Positions 25,428 through 38,147 of a stretch of DNA of 64,000 nt are shown here, piece after piece; within the stretch, counting starts at the first letter, position 1, and each line of letters opens with the position of its first letter. The notes below the pieces were generated by a model. That model was not told where the DNA came from, searched no databases, and was given only the letters and a program-made list of their open reading frames with translations. Origin of the DNA: Pseudomonas sp. R5(2019) (GTDB lineage: Bacteria; Pseudomonadota; Gammaproteobacteria; Pseudomonadales; Pseudomonadaceae); assembly GCF_009905435.1 (NCBI RefSeq), contig NZ_JAAAMT010000001.1, positions 310,001 through 374,000 of the forward strand. Direction: 5' to 3'. A program made the position numbers and the translations under genes.

Positions 25428-26675
25428 TCAGAAAAGCTTCCAGGTGTAAGTGGCGATCAAACGGTTTTCATCAAACTCGGCGCCGTAGCGTGCCTGTGTT
25501 TCGATGTGCCGCATCTCCAGCGCCACCCCTTTTAACGGGCCGTGCTGTACCACGTAGCTGATGTTGAAATTGCGCTCGCTTTCTACGTTGTCTTGCAGGT
25601 TGGCGCCGCGATCGATGTCAGTGCCGCGCAGGTAGCGCACCATCATCTTCAGGCCAGGCATTCCCATGGCGGCGAAGTCGTAATCGTAGCGGGCTTGCCA
25701 GGAGCGCTCCTCGGCCTTGTAGAAGCCCAGCGTCGACCAGTTGACCAGGTAGGGCTGCGGGACATAACCGTTGAGGAGCGGGTACGCGTCATCGCCATAC
25801 ATACGCTGGTAGCCCAGGGTGTACGTGCTCGCGCCTTTGCGCAGCGCGCTCATCAGGCCCAGGGAACGGTTGTCCAGACGGCCGGACAGCTCGCTTCCAT
25901 CTTCACTGTTGTGGAAGTAGCGAACATCGTTCTTGAGGCTAAAGCCATTGCCCAGGTCCAGCGTCTGCGCCAGTGCAACGTAATGTTGTCGGTAGATATC
26001 CTCCAACTGGCCGAAATACCAGGTGCCATTCAAGGTCGGCGTGAACTCGTACCGCACACCCGCAAAGTTGAGCCCGTCACTGTGTTGCGACGGGCTATCG
26101 CCAAACAGGAAAATATCTTCCTTGTTGGAGGATTCCCGAGTGGCAATCTTCCAGAATCTGCCGGCGTTGAGGGTCAGTTTGTCCCATTCCCTGGACTCGA
26201 CCGTGGCGCCCTCATAGGTGGTCATCAACTGCCTGGAGTCATCGATGTAGGCCACCGGCAATGTCGGCCGTTGTTCTCCGACCCGCAGTTCGGTCCTGGA
26301 AACCCTGACTTTGCCGGTCACTCCCGAGCGGCCATAGTCGCGCACCGGCTCGCCTTTGCTTCGGTCGTAAGGCAACACGCTGTCAGGACTTCGGCCGCCG
26401 CCGCCATCGAGGCGATAGGCGAACTGGCTGAAGGTGTCCAGGCCAAACTGGACCGGGCCATCGGTGTAGCCCGACCGGTAGATCAGATCGAAACCCTGAC
26501 TCCAGCTGCCGACCCTGGATTTGGGCGCGTCCTTTTGTTTGAAGTCTCGATCGACATAGAAATTGCGCAAGCCCAAGGTCAGTTGACTGCCCTCCACGAA
26601 GTCAGCGCGTACGCCGGGGCTCAGAGAGAGGGTTATCAGTGCGCCCAAGGCACCAATGCGTACGGATGCAATCAT
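25428..26675 (-). CDS. OprD-family outer-membrane porin
   Basis: A 415-residue OprD-type porin. The N-terminal MIASVRIGALGALITLSLSPGVRADF is a signal peptide (cleavage likely after VRA), followed by DFVEGSQLTLGLRNFYVDRDF, the usual OprD start, and many beta-strand repeats ending in Phe (TYTWKLF). Members such as BenF and PhaK admit aromatic acids. It lies downstream of the AAHS transporter on the same strand, so it likely admits mandelate or benzoylformate. The leader carries AAAAACAACAATAAG, an Hfq/Crc-type motif. Confidence 0.9.
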   Translation of the reverse strand: MIASVRIGALGALITLSLSPGVRADFVEGSQLTLGLRNFYVDRDFKQKDAPKSRVGSWSQGFDLIYRSGYTDGPVQFGLDTFSQFAYRLDGGGGRSPDSVLPYDRSKGEPVRDYGRSGVTGKVRVSRTELRVGEQRPTLPVAYIDDSRQLMTTYEGATVESREWDKLTLNAGRFWKIATRESSNKEDIFLFGDSPSQHSDGLNFAGVRYEFTPTLNGTWYFGQLEDIYRQHYVALAQTLDLGNGFSLKNDVRYFHNSEDGSELSGRLDNRSLGLMSALRKGASTYTLGYQRMYGDDAYPLLNGYVPQPYLVNWSTLGFYKAEERSWQARYDYDFAAMGMPGLKMMVRYLRGTDIDRGANLQDNVESERNFNISYVVQHGPLKGVALEMRHIETQARYGAEFDENRLIATYTWKLF

Positions 26676-26697
26676 GCGTCACTCCAATGGTTCATCT

Positions 26698-26710
26698 TAT
26701 TGTTGTTTTT
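26698..26710 (-). promoter_or_regulatory. Hfq/Crc-type motif before the OprD gene
   Basis: Minus strand AAAAACAACAATAA, 23 bases before the start. It fits AAnAAnAA and suggests carbon-catabolite control of porin translation. Confidence 0.5.
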
Positions 26711-26807
26711 CAAGTCGCACGAACACCCCGGCCACCCCGCGCCACGGCGGGGCCATCCGGTTTGAAACGAAGAGGAAAATGAAGGGGCAAAGGGTTTCGA
26801 GAGGCTG

Positions 26808-28154
26808 TTACAGGCTCTGCTGAGGTTTCGGGTGACCGACACGCTGTTCCGAGCGCTGATGGGCCACTAGCAACACCGCAAATACAGCGATGACCCCAGG
26901 CACTGCGAAGATCACGAAATTGTGCTCGAAGGGCAGACTCAGGCTAAGCAGGAAGCCGCCCAGCAGCGGCCCTGCCACCGCCCCGCAGCGACCCACCGCC
27001 GCCGCCATGCTGACGCCGGTCGAGCGTACCTGGGTCGGGTACAAGTCAGCAGCCAGAGTGTGCACCACCGACAGGCAGCCAACGGTCGAGCCGCCCGCAA
27101 CCAGCAGCAAGGCATAGAGCGTGGTGGTGTCGGGCCTGATCCCCAGCAGCGAAATGGAGGCTGCGGCCAAGGCGAAGAACAGTACCAGCGTTTTCTTGCA
27201 CCCCCATCGGTCAGCCATGACACCGCTGATCAGCGTGCCAATGAGCGAGCCAACGTTCATCACCACCAGAAACACAATACTGGAGCCCAATGGATAGCCA
27301 CCATTGCTCATCAGCTTGGGCAGCCACGTGTTGAGCCCGTACACCATCAGCATGCACATGCCGAAACCGAGCCACAGCATCAGGGTGCTCAAGGTGCGGC
27401 CATTGCCAAACAGTGCGGAAATGGAGGTTTGGCCCGCGTCGCTCAATTCGCTGCGCGCCAGGACGTAAGTCACGTCGCCAGCCAACCTGTGCTCCGGGTT
27501 GACCCGATGCAGGATCGCAGCGACTTCCGCCTGGCGGTTGCGGTGCAGCAGGTAGGCGACTGACTCGGGCAAGGTTTTGTACAGCAGCGGCAAGGCAAGC
27601 AATGACAACCCGGCGATATAGAACGGAGAATGCCAGCCAAAGACCGGAATCAAGTAGACGCCGGCCACGCCAGACAACAACCCACCCACGGCAAAAAAAC
27701 TCAGCATCAGGTTGATCAACCGGTTGCGGCAGCTGCCCGGTGACATCTCCTTGAGTATCGTCACCAGATTGGGCACCACCCCTCCCAGGCCGGCCCCGGT
27801 CAGGAACCGGCATATGGAAAAACTGGTGGGCCCGGTGGCGAAGGCGTTGGCCAATGCCGCCACGCTGAACAGCGCCACACAAAACAGAATGACGCGACGT
27901 CGGCCGAAACGATCGGCCTGAGTACCCAAGGTCACTGCACCAAACATCATGCCGACCATTGAACTGGCACCCAATGCGCCCGCCTCCCCTGGGGAGAGTG
28001 ACCATTGACTCATGACATGAGGCAGGACGGACCCGTAGATAACCAAGTCATAGCCATCGAACAACATGATGAAGGAACACCAGAAAACCAGCAGATAGTG
28101 AAACCGATTGAGGCGGGCGCTATTCACAACTTCGGAGGCATTGATCGAGGGCAT
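26808..28154 (-). CDS. MFS aromatic-acid:proton symporter (AAHS family)
   Basis: A 448-residue twelve-helix MFS transporter. FIMLFDGYDLVIYGSVLP in helix 1 is the D-G-Y-D motif of aromatic-acid symporters (PcaK, BenK), and the GTQADRFGRRRV loop is the MFS signature. With the mandelate enzymes alongside, mandelate or benzoylformate (or benzoate) is the likely substrate. It is divergent from the LysR gene at 28329; the 174-base region between them carries the 17-bp motif at 28270-28286. The OprD gene follows 132 bases downstream. Confidence 0.88.
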   Translation of the reverse strand: MPSINASEVVNSARLNRFHYLLVFWCSFIMLFDGYDLVIYGSVLPHVMSQWSLSPGEAGALGASSMVGMMFGAVTLGTQADRFGRRRVILFCVALFSVAALANAFATGPTSFSICRFLTGAGLGGVVPNLVTILKEMSPGSCRNRLINLMLSFFAVGGLLSGVAGVYLIPVFGWHSPFYIAGLSLLALPLLYKTLPESVAYLLHRNRQAEVAAILHRVNPEHRLAGDVTYVLARSELSDAGQTSISALFGNGRTLSTLMLWLGFGMCMLMVYGLNTWLPKLMSNGGYPLGSSIVFLVVMNVGSLIGTLISGVMADRWGCKKTLVLFFALAAASISLLGIRPDTTTLYALLLVAGGSTVGCLSVVHTLAADLYPTQVRSTGVSMAAAVGRCGAVAGPLLGGFLLSLSLPFEHNFVIFAVPGVIAVFAVLLVAHQRSEQRVGHPKPQQSL

Positions 28155-28269
28155 AGGTGGTTGCTCTTATTATCGTTGAACCCGGGGTGGCAGTACGGTT
28201 ACCGCCGCCCATGGGAGCCTGTGAGTGAATTCACCAGGTTCCCTTGGCAAAACGATATGGATACACTGC

Positions 28270-28286
28270 GAATAGATCAAATAGAT
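28270..28286. promoter_or_regulatory. 17-bp candidate operator, copy 1 (GAATAGATCAAATAGAT)
   Basis: An exact inverted copy occurs at 29269-29285 before mdlC. It contains two ATAGAT blocks nine bases apart. It lies between the divergent transporter and LysR genes and is the likely site of that LysR protein. Confidence 0.65.
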
Positions 28287-28328
28287 AGATTTATGAATTA
28301 ACTATAAACAGAGGCTATATTCACAGCC

Positions 28329-29219
28329 ATGATCGACCTCAATCTCGTACGGGTATTCGTCACCATTTTTGAAACCGGTAGCGTCAGCGGTGCGGCAGAA
28401 CGACTGCACGTCACTCAGCCATCGGTCAGTTATGCGCTCTCACGCCTGCGGACCCTGCTCAATGACCCGCTGTTCAAACGCAGCCGTGATGGAATGCAGC
28501 CCACGTTCCTGGCCACGCAGCTTTATGCAAAGTTCCGCTATTCGCTCTCCGAGATCGAACGCGCCATCGCCCAGACCAGCCATTTCGACCCACGCGTATC
28601 GACCCGTGGGTTCCGCCTGGCACTGTCGGACCTTGGCGAAGTGTTCTTCCTGCCCTATATCCTCCAAGCCCTGCAGCAGCAGGCCCCACAGGCCGAGCTG
28701 GAAGTTATCCAGATCGACATCGACAAACTGGGCGAATGGTTGAAAACCGGGAAAATCGACGCTGCCATCTGCAACCGTAGCGAATTGCCCCTGGATGCCA
28801 ATTGCGACCTGATCTTCGATGAGCGCTATGTCTGCCTGGTGAGCGCCGAGCACCCGCGCATCGGCGAAACCATGACGATGGCCCAGTATCTGGAGGAGCA
28901 TCACGTCGTGGTGTCAGCCGTTACCGGACACCATGTGGTGGAAGACCGCCTGCGAGAAGCGGGGCTCGAGCGCAAGGTACGCTTGCGTGTACCCCATTTC
29001 AGTGTCTTGCCTGAAGTCGTATCCAGCAGCGACTTGTTGGTCACGCTGCCTGCCCGGGTCGCGCGCATGTTTGCTTCGCGCAGTGCCACTCGAGTGGTGG
29101 AGTTGCCCTTTGCCGTCCCGCACATCGAGATCAGCCTGCAATGGAACGACCACGACAGCGACATCCTGGCCCAGCGTTGGTTTTGCCGGCTGCTCAAGGA
29201 CACCTTGATGGATTTGTAA
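28329..29219 (+). CDS. LysR-family regulator of the mandelate genes
   Basis: A 296-residue LysR protein of the NodD/LinR subgroup: MIDLNLVRVFVTIFETGSVSGAAERLHVTQPSVSYALSRLR is the HTH region, followed by a standard sensor domain. It stands between the transport genes and mdlC, and both intergenic regions beside it contain the same 17-bp sequence. It is therefore very likely the mandelate-pathway activator, autoregulated. Inducer is presumably mandelate, inferred from context. Confidence 0.85.
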   Translation: MIDLNLVRVFVTIFETGSVSGAAERLHVTQPSVSYALSRLRTLLNDPLFKRSRDGMQPTFLATQLYAKFRYSLSEIERAIAQTSHFDPRVSTRGFRLALSDLGEVFFLPYILQALQQQAPQAELEVIQIDIDKLGEWLKTGKIDAAICNRSELPLDANCDLIFDERYVCLVSAEHPRIGETMTMAQYLEEHHVVVSAVTGHHVVEDRLREAGLERKVRLRVPHFSVLPEVVSSSDLLVTLPARVARMFASRSATRVVELPFAVPHIEISLQWNDHDSDILAQRWFCRLLKDTLMDL

Positions 29220-29241
29220 TGGACGCCCTCAACCAATATAG

Positions 29242-30921
<1,680 letters not shown>

Positions 30922-30933
30922 GGAGTTTCGTGC

Positions 30934-32127
30934 ATGTCGAATCGCACCCCACTTAATGTTGCCGACTACCGCGAACTGGCACGCCGGCGTCTGCCGAAGA
31001 TGGTCTTCGATTACCTGGACGGCGGCGCAGAAGATGAAAAAGGGCTGGCGCATAACCGCAGCGTCTTCGACAGCTTGCGCTTCAAACCCAAGCGACTGAT
31101 CGATGTCAGCCAGCGCGAACTGGCTACGCCGCTGTTCGGAAAACCACAGGCGATGCCCCTGCTGATTGGGCCGACAGGTCTGAACGGAGCACTGTGGCCT
31201 GAGGGCGATCTTGCCCTGGCCCGCGCGGCCGCTCGCGCCGGCATTCCCTTCGTGCTATCCACGGCCTCGAACCTGTCGATCGAGGACGTAGCGCGCCGCT
31301 GTGAGGGTGAACTGTGGTTTCAGCTGTATGTGGTCCATCGCAGCCTGGCCGGGCAAATGGTTGATCGTGCGCTAGCGGCCGGTTATCGGACGCTGGTCTT
31401 GACCACCGACGTCGGGGTCAATGGCTACCGTGAGCGCGATCTGCGCAATGCATTCAAGATGCCCATGAGTTTCACCCCCAACGTCCTGCTCGATGGCTTC
31501 CTCCATCCGCGCTGGTCGCTGGACCTGGTGCGTCATGGCATGCCCCAGCTTGCCAACTTTGTCAGCAGCCAAGCGACCAGCATCGAGGTGCAGGCCGCGC
31601 TGATGAGTCGGCAGATGGACGCCAGTTTCGACTGGCAAGCCCTGCGCTGGCTGCGCGACAAGTGGCCTCACCGGCTGTTGGTCAAAGGTGTGCTGGACGA
31701 AGATGATGCCGCTCGTTGCATCGCTGAAGGCGTCGATGGCGTCATCCTGTCCAACCACGGTGGCCGGCAGTTGGACGGCGCCATCTCACCGATCGAAGTG
31801 CTGGCGCAGACGGCCGCAAGCATCGACGCCCCCGTTTTGGTCGACAGCGGCTTTCGCCGTGGCGCCGATGTGGTCAAGGCGTTGTGCCTGGGCGCCGATG
31901 CCGTGTTGCTGGGCCGTGCCACGTTATATGGCCTGGCCGCCCGTGGCGAGGCCGGTGTCGACGAGGTGTTGCGCCTGCTTAAAGACGACATCGACCGCAC
32001 CCTCGCCCACATCGGCTGCCCCTCGGTGCAGCAGCTGTCGCCCGCCTACCTGGACTTGCAGATGCCGAGCGCGCCTGACCGGTCGGCGGTCGCCTCCCTT
32101 CCTCCACGTGAACTTGCGAGAAGATAA
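30934..32127 (+). CDS. mdlB: (S)-mandelate dehydrogenase
   Basis: A 397-residue FMN-dependent alpha-hydroxy-acid dehydrogenase. KMVFDYLDGGAEDE opens the barrel, FQLYVVHR and LVLTTDVGVNGYRERD follow, LVKGVLDEDDA holds the catalytic-site Lys, and LSNHGGRQLDG has the active His and Arg; DSGFRRGADVVKALCLGADAVLLGR closes the FMN site. An internal segment around NVLLDGFLHPRW replaces the loop of soluble relatives and may bind membrane, as in MdlB. It oxidises (S)-mandelate to benzoylformate, feeding the respiratory chain. mdlA begins three bases after its stop. Confidence 0.94.
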   Translation: MSNRTPLNVADYRELARRRLPKMVFDYLDGGAEDEKGLAHNRSVFDSLRFKPKRLIDVSQRELATPLFGKPQAMPLLIGPTGLNGALWPEGDLALARAAARAGIPFVLSTASNLSIEDVARRCEGELWFQLYVVHRSLAGQMVDRALAAGYRTLVLTTDVGVNGYRERDLRNAFKMPMSFTPNVLLDGFLHPRWSLDLVRHGMPQLANFVSSQATSIEVQAALMSRQMDASFDWQALRWLRDKWPHRLLVKGVLDEDDAARCIAEGVDGVILSNHGGRQLDGAISPIEVLAQTAASIDAPVLVDSGFRRGADVVKALCLGADAVLLGRATLYGLAARGEAGVDEVLRLLKDDIDRTLAHIGCPSVQQLSPAYLDLQMPSAPDRSAVASLPPRELARR

Positions 32128-32130
32128 TCC

Positions 32131-33210
32131 ATGACTGCTGCATCCATCACCGGCGTCAAATCCCGCGCCGTCAACGTTCCCCTCGCCTACCCCATCCACA
32201 CCGCGGTTGGCACCGTCGCGACGGCCCCCCTGGTATTGCTTGACCTGATCACAGATGCCGGTGTGACCGGGCATGCCTATGTGTTCGCCTACACCCCTTC
32301 TGCCCTGAAGCCTCTCAAGCAGATGATTGATGAAGTAGCGCGGCTGATCGAGGGCGAGCCGCTGGCCCCCCACGACATCGAACACGCCTTGAGCAAGCGC
32401 TTTTGCCTGTTGGGTTTTACCGGCCTGGTCCGCATGGCGGCCGCGGGCATCGACATGGCCGCCTGGGACGCACTGGCCAAGGTACAGAAATTGCCTCTGG
32501 CCAAGTGCCTGGGCGGCAGCCTGCGCCCGATCAAAAGTTACGACAGCCACAGCCTGGACGGTGAGCGGCTGGCCACTGAACGCGCAAGCCTGGCCGCCGA
32601 GGCCGGGTTCAAGGCGGTCAAGACCAAGATCGGCTACAGCACGCTGGCCGAAGATGTGCGAGTGGTGCGCAGCATGCGCGCCGAGGTCGGCCAGGACTTC
32701 GACATCATGGTCGACTATAACCAGAGCCTTGGGGTAGCCGAGGCCATCCGCCGTGGCCAGGCCCTGCAGGATGAAGGGGTTACCTGGATCGAGGAACCGA
32801 CCGTGCAATACGACTATGCCGGGCACGCCCAGATCCGCAAGGCGTTACGCGTGCCGATCCAGCTCGGTGAAAACTGGTTCGGGCCAGAGGAGATGTTCAA
32901 GGCCCTGTCGGCACAGGCCAGTGACCTGGCGATGCCCGACCTCATGAAGATTGGCGGCGTGACCGGCTGGCAGCGCGCCAGCGCATTGGCTCAGCAATTC
33001 GGCTTACCGGTGTCCAGCCACCTGTTCCAGGAGTTCAGCGCTCACCTGCTGGCGGTCACCCCTACAGCCGACTGGCTGGAGCGCCTGGACATCGCCGGTG
33101 CGGTGACCGAACCCACGCTGGTATTCGAGAACGGCCATGCCGTGATTCCAGACCTGCCTGGCGCCGGGATCATCTGGCGAGAAGAACAGATCACCAAGTA
33201 CAGCATTTGA
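32131..33210 (+). CDS. mdlA: mandelate racemase
   Basis: A 359-residue enolase-superfamily enzyme of exactly the length of P. putida mandelate racemase. Catalytic Lys164 and Lys166 are in AVKTKIGY, metal ligands are in [16 protein letters not shown] and QLGENW, and the second catalytic base His is in [13 protein letters not shown]. It interconverts (R)- and (S)-mandelate so that both isomers can enter MdlB. The substitutions against the P. putida enzyme are scattered, with all active-site segments kept. The spacing to mdlB shows a single operon. Confidence 0.96.
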   Translation: MTAASITGVKSRAVNVPLAYPIHTAVGTVATAPLVLLDLITDAGVTGHAYVFAYTPSALKPLKQMIDEVARLIEGEPLAPHDIEHALSKRFCLLGFTGLVRMAAAGIDMAAWDALAKVQKLPLAKCLGGSLRPIKSYDSHSLDGERLATERASLAAEAGFKAVKTKIGYSTLAEDVRVVRSMRAEVGQDFDIMVDYNQSLGVAEAIRRGQALQDEGVTWIEEPTVQYDYAGHAQIRKALRVPIQLGENWFGPEEMFKALSAQASDLAMPDLMKIGGVTGWQRASALAQQFGLPVSSHLFQEFSAHLLAVTPTADWLERLDIAGAVTEPTLVFENGHAVIPDLPGAGIIWREEQITKYSI

Positions 33211-34575
<1,365 letters not shown>

Positions 34576-34602
34576 CCTTCACTGGTTCAGGGCTGACTGA
34601 AA

Positions 34603-34624
34603 GCCGCTGCAGGTAAGCAGCGGC
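34603..34624. terminator. hairpin between mdlD and the MetA-type gene
   Basis: GCCGCTGC and GCAGCGGC form an 8-bp perfect stem with a six-base loop, between convergent genes. It has no T-run; probably a bidirectional end structure. Confidence 0.5.
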
Positions 34625-34681
34625 CTGGCATGCGCAAAGGTGTTGCCGCCGCGTCAGGACTGGATGTTTCAGTCACTTCAC

Positions 34682-35644
34682 CTAAAACCGCAAAACCGCC
34701 TGGAGCCAAATGCGTTCGCCCTTGGCTCGATTTTCTACCTGGGTCTCGTGTTGCCACTTCACAAGAACACCAAACGCCGGCGTCTGGTATTTCAGTGAAG
34801 GGCCATAAGCAAGCACTCGTCCGCGATTGCCATCATCGCCCACGGATAGACCGTGGCTTTCGTCGTCCGACACTTGTTTATACAGGTACCCGCTCATCCC
34901 GATTTGCCAATTGCTGCTGACGCTATAGCCCAAGTGATAGTCAGCGATCACCTCATCGCCTGACGTGTAATTCGTCGCGTCGTTTTTGCCGTTTACCATG
35001 TACAGAATTTTCGCACTCATCTCCCAGTTCTCTATGGGGTGAGCGGTCAGCGAAAACCAAGGGGAATACGACAGTACATTGGTGCCTGCGTTGAAGAGCC
35101 GGTCTTTGTCATAGGAGCCTGTGGGCAGATAAAAATCCACCCCCACCATTTGGTGATAACGCGAAGACCCCCACCCCAGAAACAATGGCGTCACCGCCAC
35201 ATTGGCAAAGCCCTCACTCTTGCCACGGTAGCGGACACGCCCTTGGGGCGTATTTGCATAGAAGCTCACCTCACCCTTGATAAAGGGCAGCGCCGCACGA
35301 CTCGCCAATGTCCCGCCCAACAAGGAGTAGTCTGAATATACATAGTCAAGACAGACCGCCAGTGCCTGATAGCGGAGCATAAAATCTTCTATGCCCGCCT
35401 TGCTGTGGCCGTTTGTATCCTTCAGCTCATTCGATTCATAGGCGGACGCGTACAAAAACGTCGTAAGCCCTGGCGGTGGCATTCGACCGGCCAATGCGGT
35501 ATCAAGACCGAGCGGATAAGCCGTTCCATTATATTCCGTGGCAAATGCTTGAGTTCCGGTCAGCAATAAGCAGGCCGTACAGGATGAAAGGAATTTTGTT
35601 CGAAGGGGCACAGCACTTACGCGCAGCATAAGAGAGGATCTCAT
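34682..35644 (-). CDS. outer-membrane MetA/SphA-type channel protein
   Basis: A ~320-residue protein of the Phenol_MetA_deg family. After an N-terminal hydrophobic signal (SCTACLLLTGTQAFATE) come PLGLDTALAGRMPPPGL and a run of aromatic beta strands ending in Phe (WLQAVLRF). Such proteins accompany aromatic-degradation operons and are thought to be outer-membrane channels. A paralogue at 52443-53390 shares the start motif, the YLPTGSYDKDRLFN or FVPVGSYDKDRLFN stretch and the end. The start is uncertain: ATG 35644 or 35629. Upstream sequence is AT-rich. It follows the SDR gene unit on the same strand. Confidence 0.75.
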   Translation of the reverse strand: MRSSLMLRVSAVPLRTKFLSSCTACLLLTGTQAFATEYNGTAYPLGLDTALAGRMPPPGLTTFLYASAYESNELKDTNGHSKAGIEDFMLRYQALAVCLDYVYSDYSLLGGTLASRAALPFIKGEVSFYANTPQGRVRYRGKSEGFANVAVTPLFLGWGSSRYHQMVGVDFYLPTGSYDKDRLFNAGTNVLSYSPWFSLTAHPIENWEMSAKILYMVNGKNDATNYTSGDEVIADYHLGYSVSSNWQIGMSGYLYKQVSDDESHGLSVGDDGNRGRVLAYGPSLKYQTPAFGVLVKWQHETQVENRAKGERIWLQAVLRF

Positions 35645-35789
35645 ATAAATTATTATTTTTGGATTACAGAGATTTGTGCGATTTATCAGCGTGCAAAACA
35701 ATTAACGGTGTTCTATTTTCCGTCTGAAATGTCCAGTGCCTGCCTCCAGCAAAGGGTCAGCGGTTGCCGGAGGCTATTTTAATTACCTG

Positions 35790-36554
35790 TCACCACGCCG
35801 TTGTTCCGCCGTCCACTCTTATATCGGCACCGGTGATGAATGAGCTTTCGTCCGACGCCAGGAACAAGGCGGTGGCCGCCACCTCTTCAGGTTTGCCCAT
35901 GCGCCCCAGCATCACCTTGCCCACCATTGCTTCAGCCCACTCGGGGTCCTCCAGCAACGGAAGGGTTTGCTTGGTTTCGATCAGGCCGGGAGAGATGCTG
36001 TTCGCGCGCAAGCCATGGACACGCCCTTCCATCGCCAGCTGTCGAGTCATCGAAAGCACGGCTCCTTTCGCAGCGGAGTGCGCGATACCGGGCAATAAGC
36101 GATAGGTCGACCATGCCGAGACGGAGGCGGTATTGATAATGGACGCGCCCGGCGATTTGATCAGTTCTGGCCAGGCGGCTCGCACAAGATTGAACACCAG
36201 GTTCAACTCTTGATCGATGGTCCGATGCCAGTCGTCATCCGAAATCTGGTCAACCCAACCGAAATAAGCCATCGCCGCATTATTGAACAAGACGTCGACT
36301 CGACCGTAGCTCGACACGGCCAGTTCTACCAGCTGCTTGCAGTGAGCCATATCCGTTAGATCGCAGTTGCTCAGAGAGACCATCTCCCCGCCCATCGACG
36401 TGACCTGGTCCAGTGTCTGTTCAGCCGCTTCGCGGTTGATATCACAGCCGACCACTTTCGCGCCTTGCCGGGCGAACATCAAAGCCGCTGCCCGCCCCAT
36501 GGAGCCACCGGTGCCGGTCACAATGCACACCTTGTCTTTCAAACGATCACTCAT
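35790..36554 (-). CDS. short-chain dehydrogenase/reductase
   Basis: A 254-residue classical SDR. The NAD(P) motif is TGTGGSMGRA, followed by NNAAMAY, and the active site Ser, Tyr, Lys are in the NTASVSAWSTYRLLPGIAHSAAKG region. Tyr appears displaced: the usual YxxxK is read here as HSAAKG, so the Tyr position is His. That is unusual and may alter activity. AGGAAAA lies before ATG 36554. It is one of two SDRs flanking an AtaL-like SRPBCC gene. Substrate unknown; a diol or hydroxy-acid dehydrogenase of an aromatic or alicyclic pathway is possible. Confidence 0.8.
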   Translation of the reverse strand: MSDRLKDKVCIVTGTGGSMGRAAALMFARQGAKVVGCDINREAAEQTLDQVTSMGGEMVSLSNCDLTDMAHCKQLVELAVSSYGRVDVLFNNAAMAYFGWVDQISDDDWHRTIDQELNLVFNLVRAAWPELIKSPGASIINTASVSAWSTYRLLPGIAHSAAKGAVLSMTRQLAMEGRVHGLRANSISPGLIETKQTLPLLEDPEWAEAMVGKVMLGRMGKPEEVAATALFLASDESSFITGADIRVDGGTTAW

Positions 36555-36690
36555 GACTTTTTCCTGCATTGGATAATTATTAGGGGTATTCAAACGAGCG
36601 CTTCCCGCCGATCGAGAGCGCAGGCACATCATCGGCAGGGGAAGCAGTTCATCAGGCGCAACGAGGAAATGATTTTTAAACGTTAACTAT

Positions 36691-37149
36691 TCAAGCGGCT
36701 TTCGACGAACTTTCACGCATCTGTTTAAGTGTTGAGTTCACCGCAGCCAGATAGGCCGCTTCCATGCCTTTGGCAAACTCGGCTTCTTGTGGGCTGTTGG
36801 CTTCGACGCCGACCAGCGTGAAGTCGAAGGTGAAGCGCAAATACAAGTTTCCGCCCTCTTCTTCAATGATATTTTTAATGATGCCGCGAGCATTGCCGGA
36901 AATCCTGACAAACTCGACACGCTCTTGAGGAATGAACGTGATCAATTCCCGCAGCGTCTCACCGTGCAATTCCACTTCGCGGATCAAACGGTCGCCCTGC
37001 TCTTCAATCACATCACAGCGTGAGATCGCACTCACATAGGGCACGGCATTTCGCGCTTTGTTTACCAAGCCCTGCCAGACCTGGTCTTTGTTCAAGTGCG
37101 TTGCTTCAGTGGCGGGGTTGACTTCAAGACGACGGCTTACAGTAATCAT
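36691..37149 (-). CDS. AtaL-like SRPBCC protein (DUF1857)
   Basis: A 152-residue protein of the START/SRPBCC superfamily, close to the DUF1857/AtaL group: MITVSRRLEVNP, the VWQGLVNKARNAVPYV stretch, and NIIEEEGGNLYLRFTFDFTL are characteristic. These folds bind hydrophobic ligands; AtaL-like members occur in secondary-metabolism and catabolic clusters and no enzymatic role is established. GGTG lies a few bases before the ATG. It is 79 bases from the upstream SDR gene and 136 from the next, so all three are probably one operon. Confidence 0.75.
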   Translation of the reverse strand: MITVSRRLEVNPATEATHLNKDQVWQGLVNKARNAVPYVSAISRCDVIEEQGDRLIREVELHGETLRELITFIPQERVEFVRISGNARGIIKNIIEEEGGNLYLRFTFDFTLVGVEANSPQEAEFAKGMEAAYLAAVNSTLKQMRESSSKAA

Positions 37150-37228
37150 GGTGACACCTTTTAATTAATTGAACCGCACAGACAATCACTGACGAGAGGA
37201 TGACTGCAGACATAAAACAACGGCCGCA

Positions 37229-37993
37229 TCAGATGGCCAGGTAACCGCCGTCCACGGACATTGACGTTCCCGTGACAAAACTGGCGGCATCCGACAATAG
37301 CCACAGCGCGGCGGCGGCGATCTCTTCAGGCTGCCCGAAGCGACCGATCGGATGCCGATCACGCAGCGCCTGGAACTGCTTGGCAAAGTTCGGTTCCTGG
37401 CTGGCACGCAGAATCAACGGCGTCTCGATAATGCCCGGCAGAATGGCATTGACGCGGATATTGCGGGGGCCGTAATCCACGGCGGCGGCTTTGGTGAGGC
37501 CAACGACACCATGTTTTGCGGCGATATAATCGGAGGCTGAACTGATCGCCACAGCCCCCAATGCAGAAGCGGTGTTGACAATCGACCCGCCGCCAGACAT
37601 GAGCATGGCCCGCACCTGGTGCTTCATGCAGTAGAAGACACCGGTCAGGTCAATATCGATAATGCGCGCCCAGGCCTGCGCAGAAATTTCATGCAGGGGC
37701 AAATTGCTCTGTTCAATTCCCGCATTATTGAACGCGCCATGCAGCGCGCCGAATCGATCCACCACTTCGGCAATCGCGGCTTCGATGCCCGCTTCATCGG
37801 TGACATCGCATTCGATGGCATGGGTGTTGCCGCCGCTGGCCTTTACGGTTTCAGCGACATCCTGCAAACCGGCAACATCACGGTCCAGCATGATGACCCT
37901 GGCACCGGCTTGTGCAAATGCGATCACGGCGGCTTTTCCGATACCACCGGATGCGCCGGTGACCATAATGTTTCGTTCCAGCAAATCAGTCAT
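37229..37993 (-). CDS. short-chain dehydrogenase/reductase
   Basis: A 254-residue classical SDR. TGASGGIGKA is the nucleotide motif, LDRD (residue ~35) ends strand 2 and suggests NAD preference, NNAGIEQ follows, and the catalytic Ser-Tyr-Lys are in NTASALGAVAISSASDYIAAKHG. It resembles cyclohexanol or LinC-type and diol dehydrogenases. ATG 37993, with GGAAG upstream, is preferred to 38035. Unlike the SDR at 35790, its YxxxK is intact. Substrate unknown. Confidence 0.85.
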   Translation of the reverse strand: MTDLLERNIMVTGASGGIGKAAVIAFAQAGARVIMLDRDVAGLQDVAETVKASGGNTHAIECDVTDEAGIEAAIAEVVDRFGALHGAFNNAGIEQSNLPLHEISAQAWARIIDIDLTGVFYCMKHQVRAMLMSGGGSIVNTASALGAVAISSASDYIAAKHGVVGLTKAAAVDYGPRNIRVNAILPGIIETPLILRASQEPNFAKQFQALRDRHPIGRFGQPEEIAAAALWLLSDAASFVTGTSMSVDGGYLAI

Positions 37994-38147
37994 AGCGGGG
38001 CTTCCATCGGCTACGTTGTTGTTATCACGTGCCACTCAGGCCCTACCCGAGCGGTCGCTGAACTTTAGGTAGCCCGACACCGACTGACTAGACAACGAAA
38101 TCGCTAAAGACTGTTGCTCGCACGCACCAATGAATATTCGAATCGCT

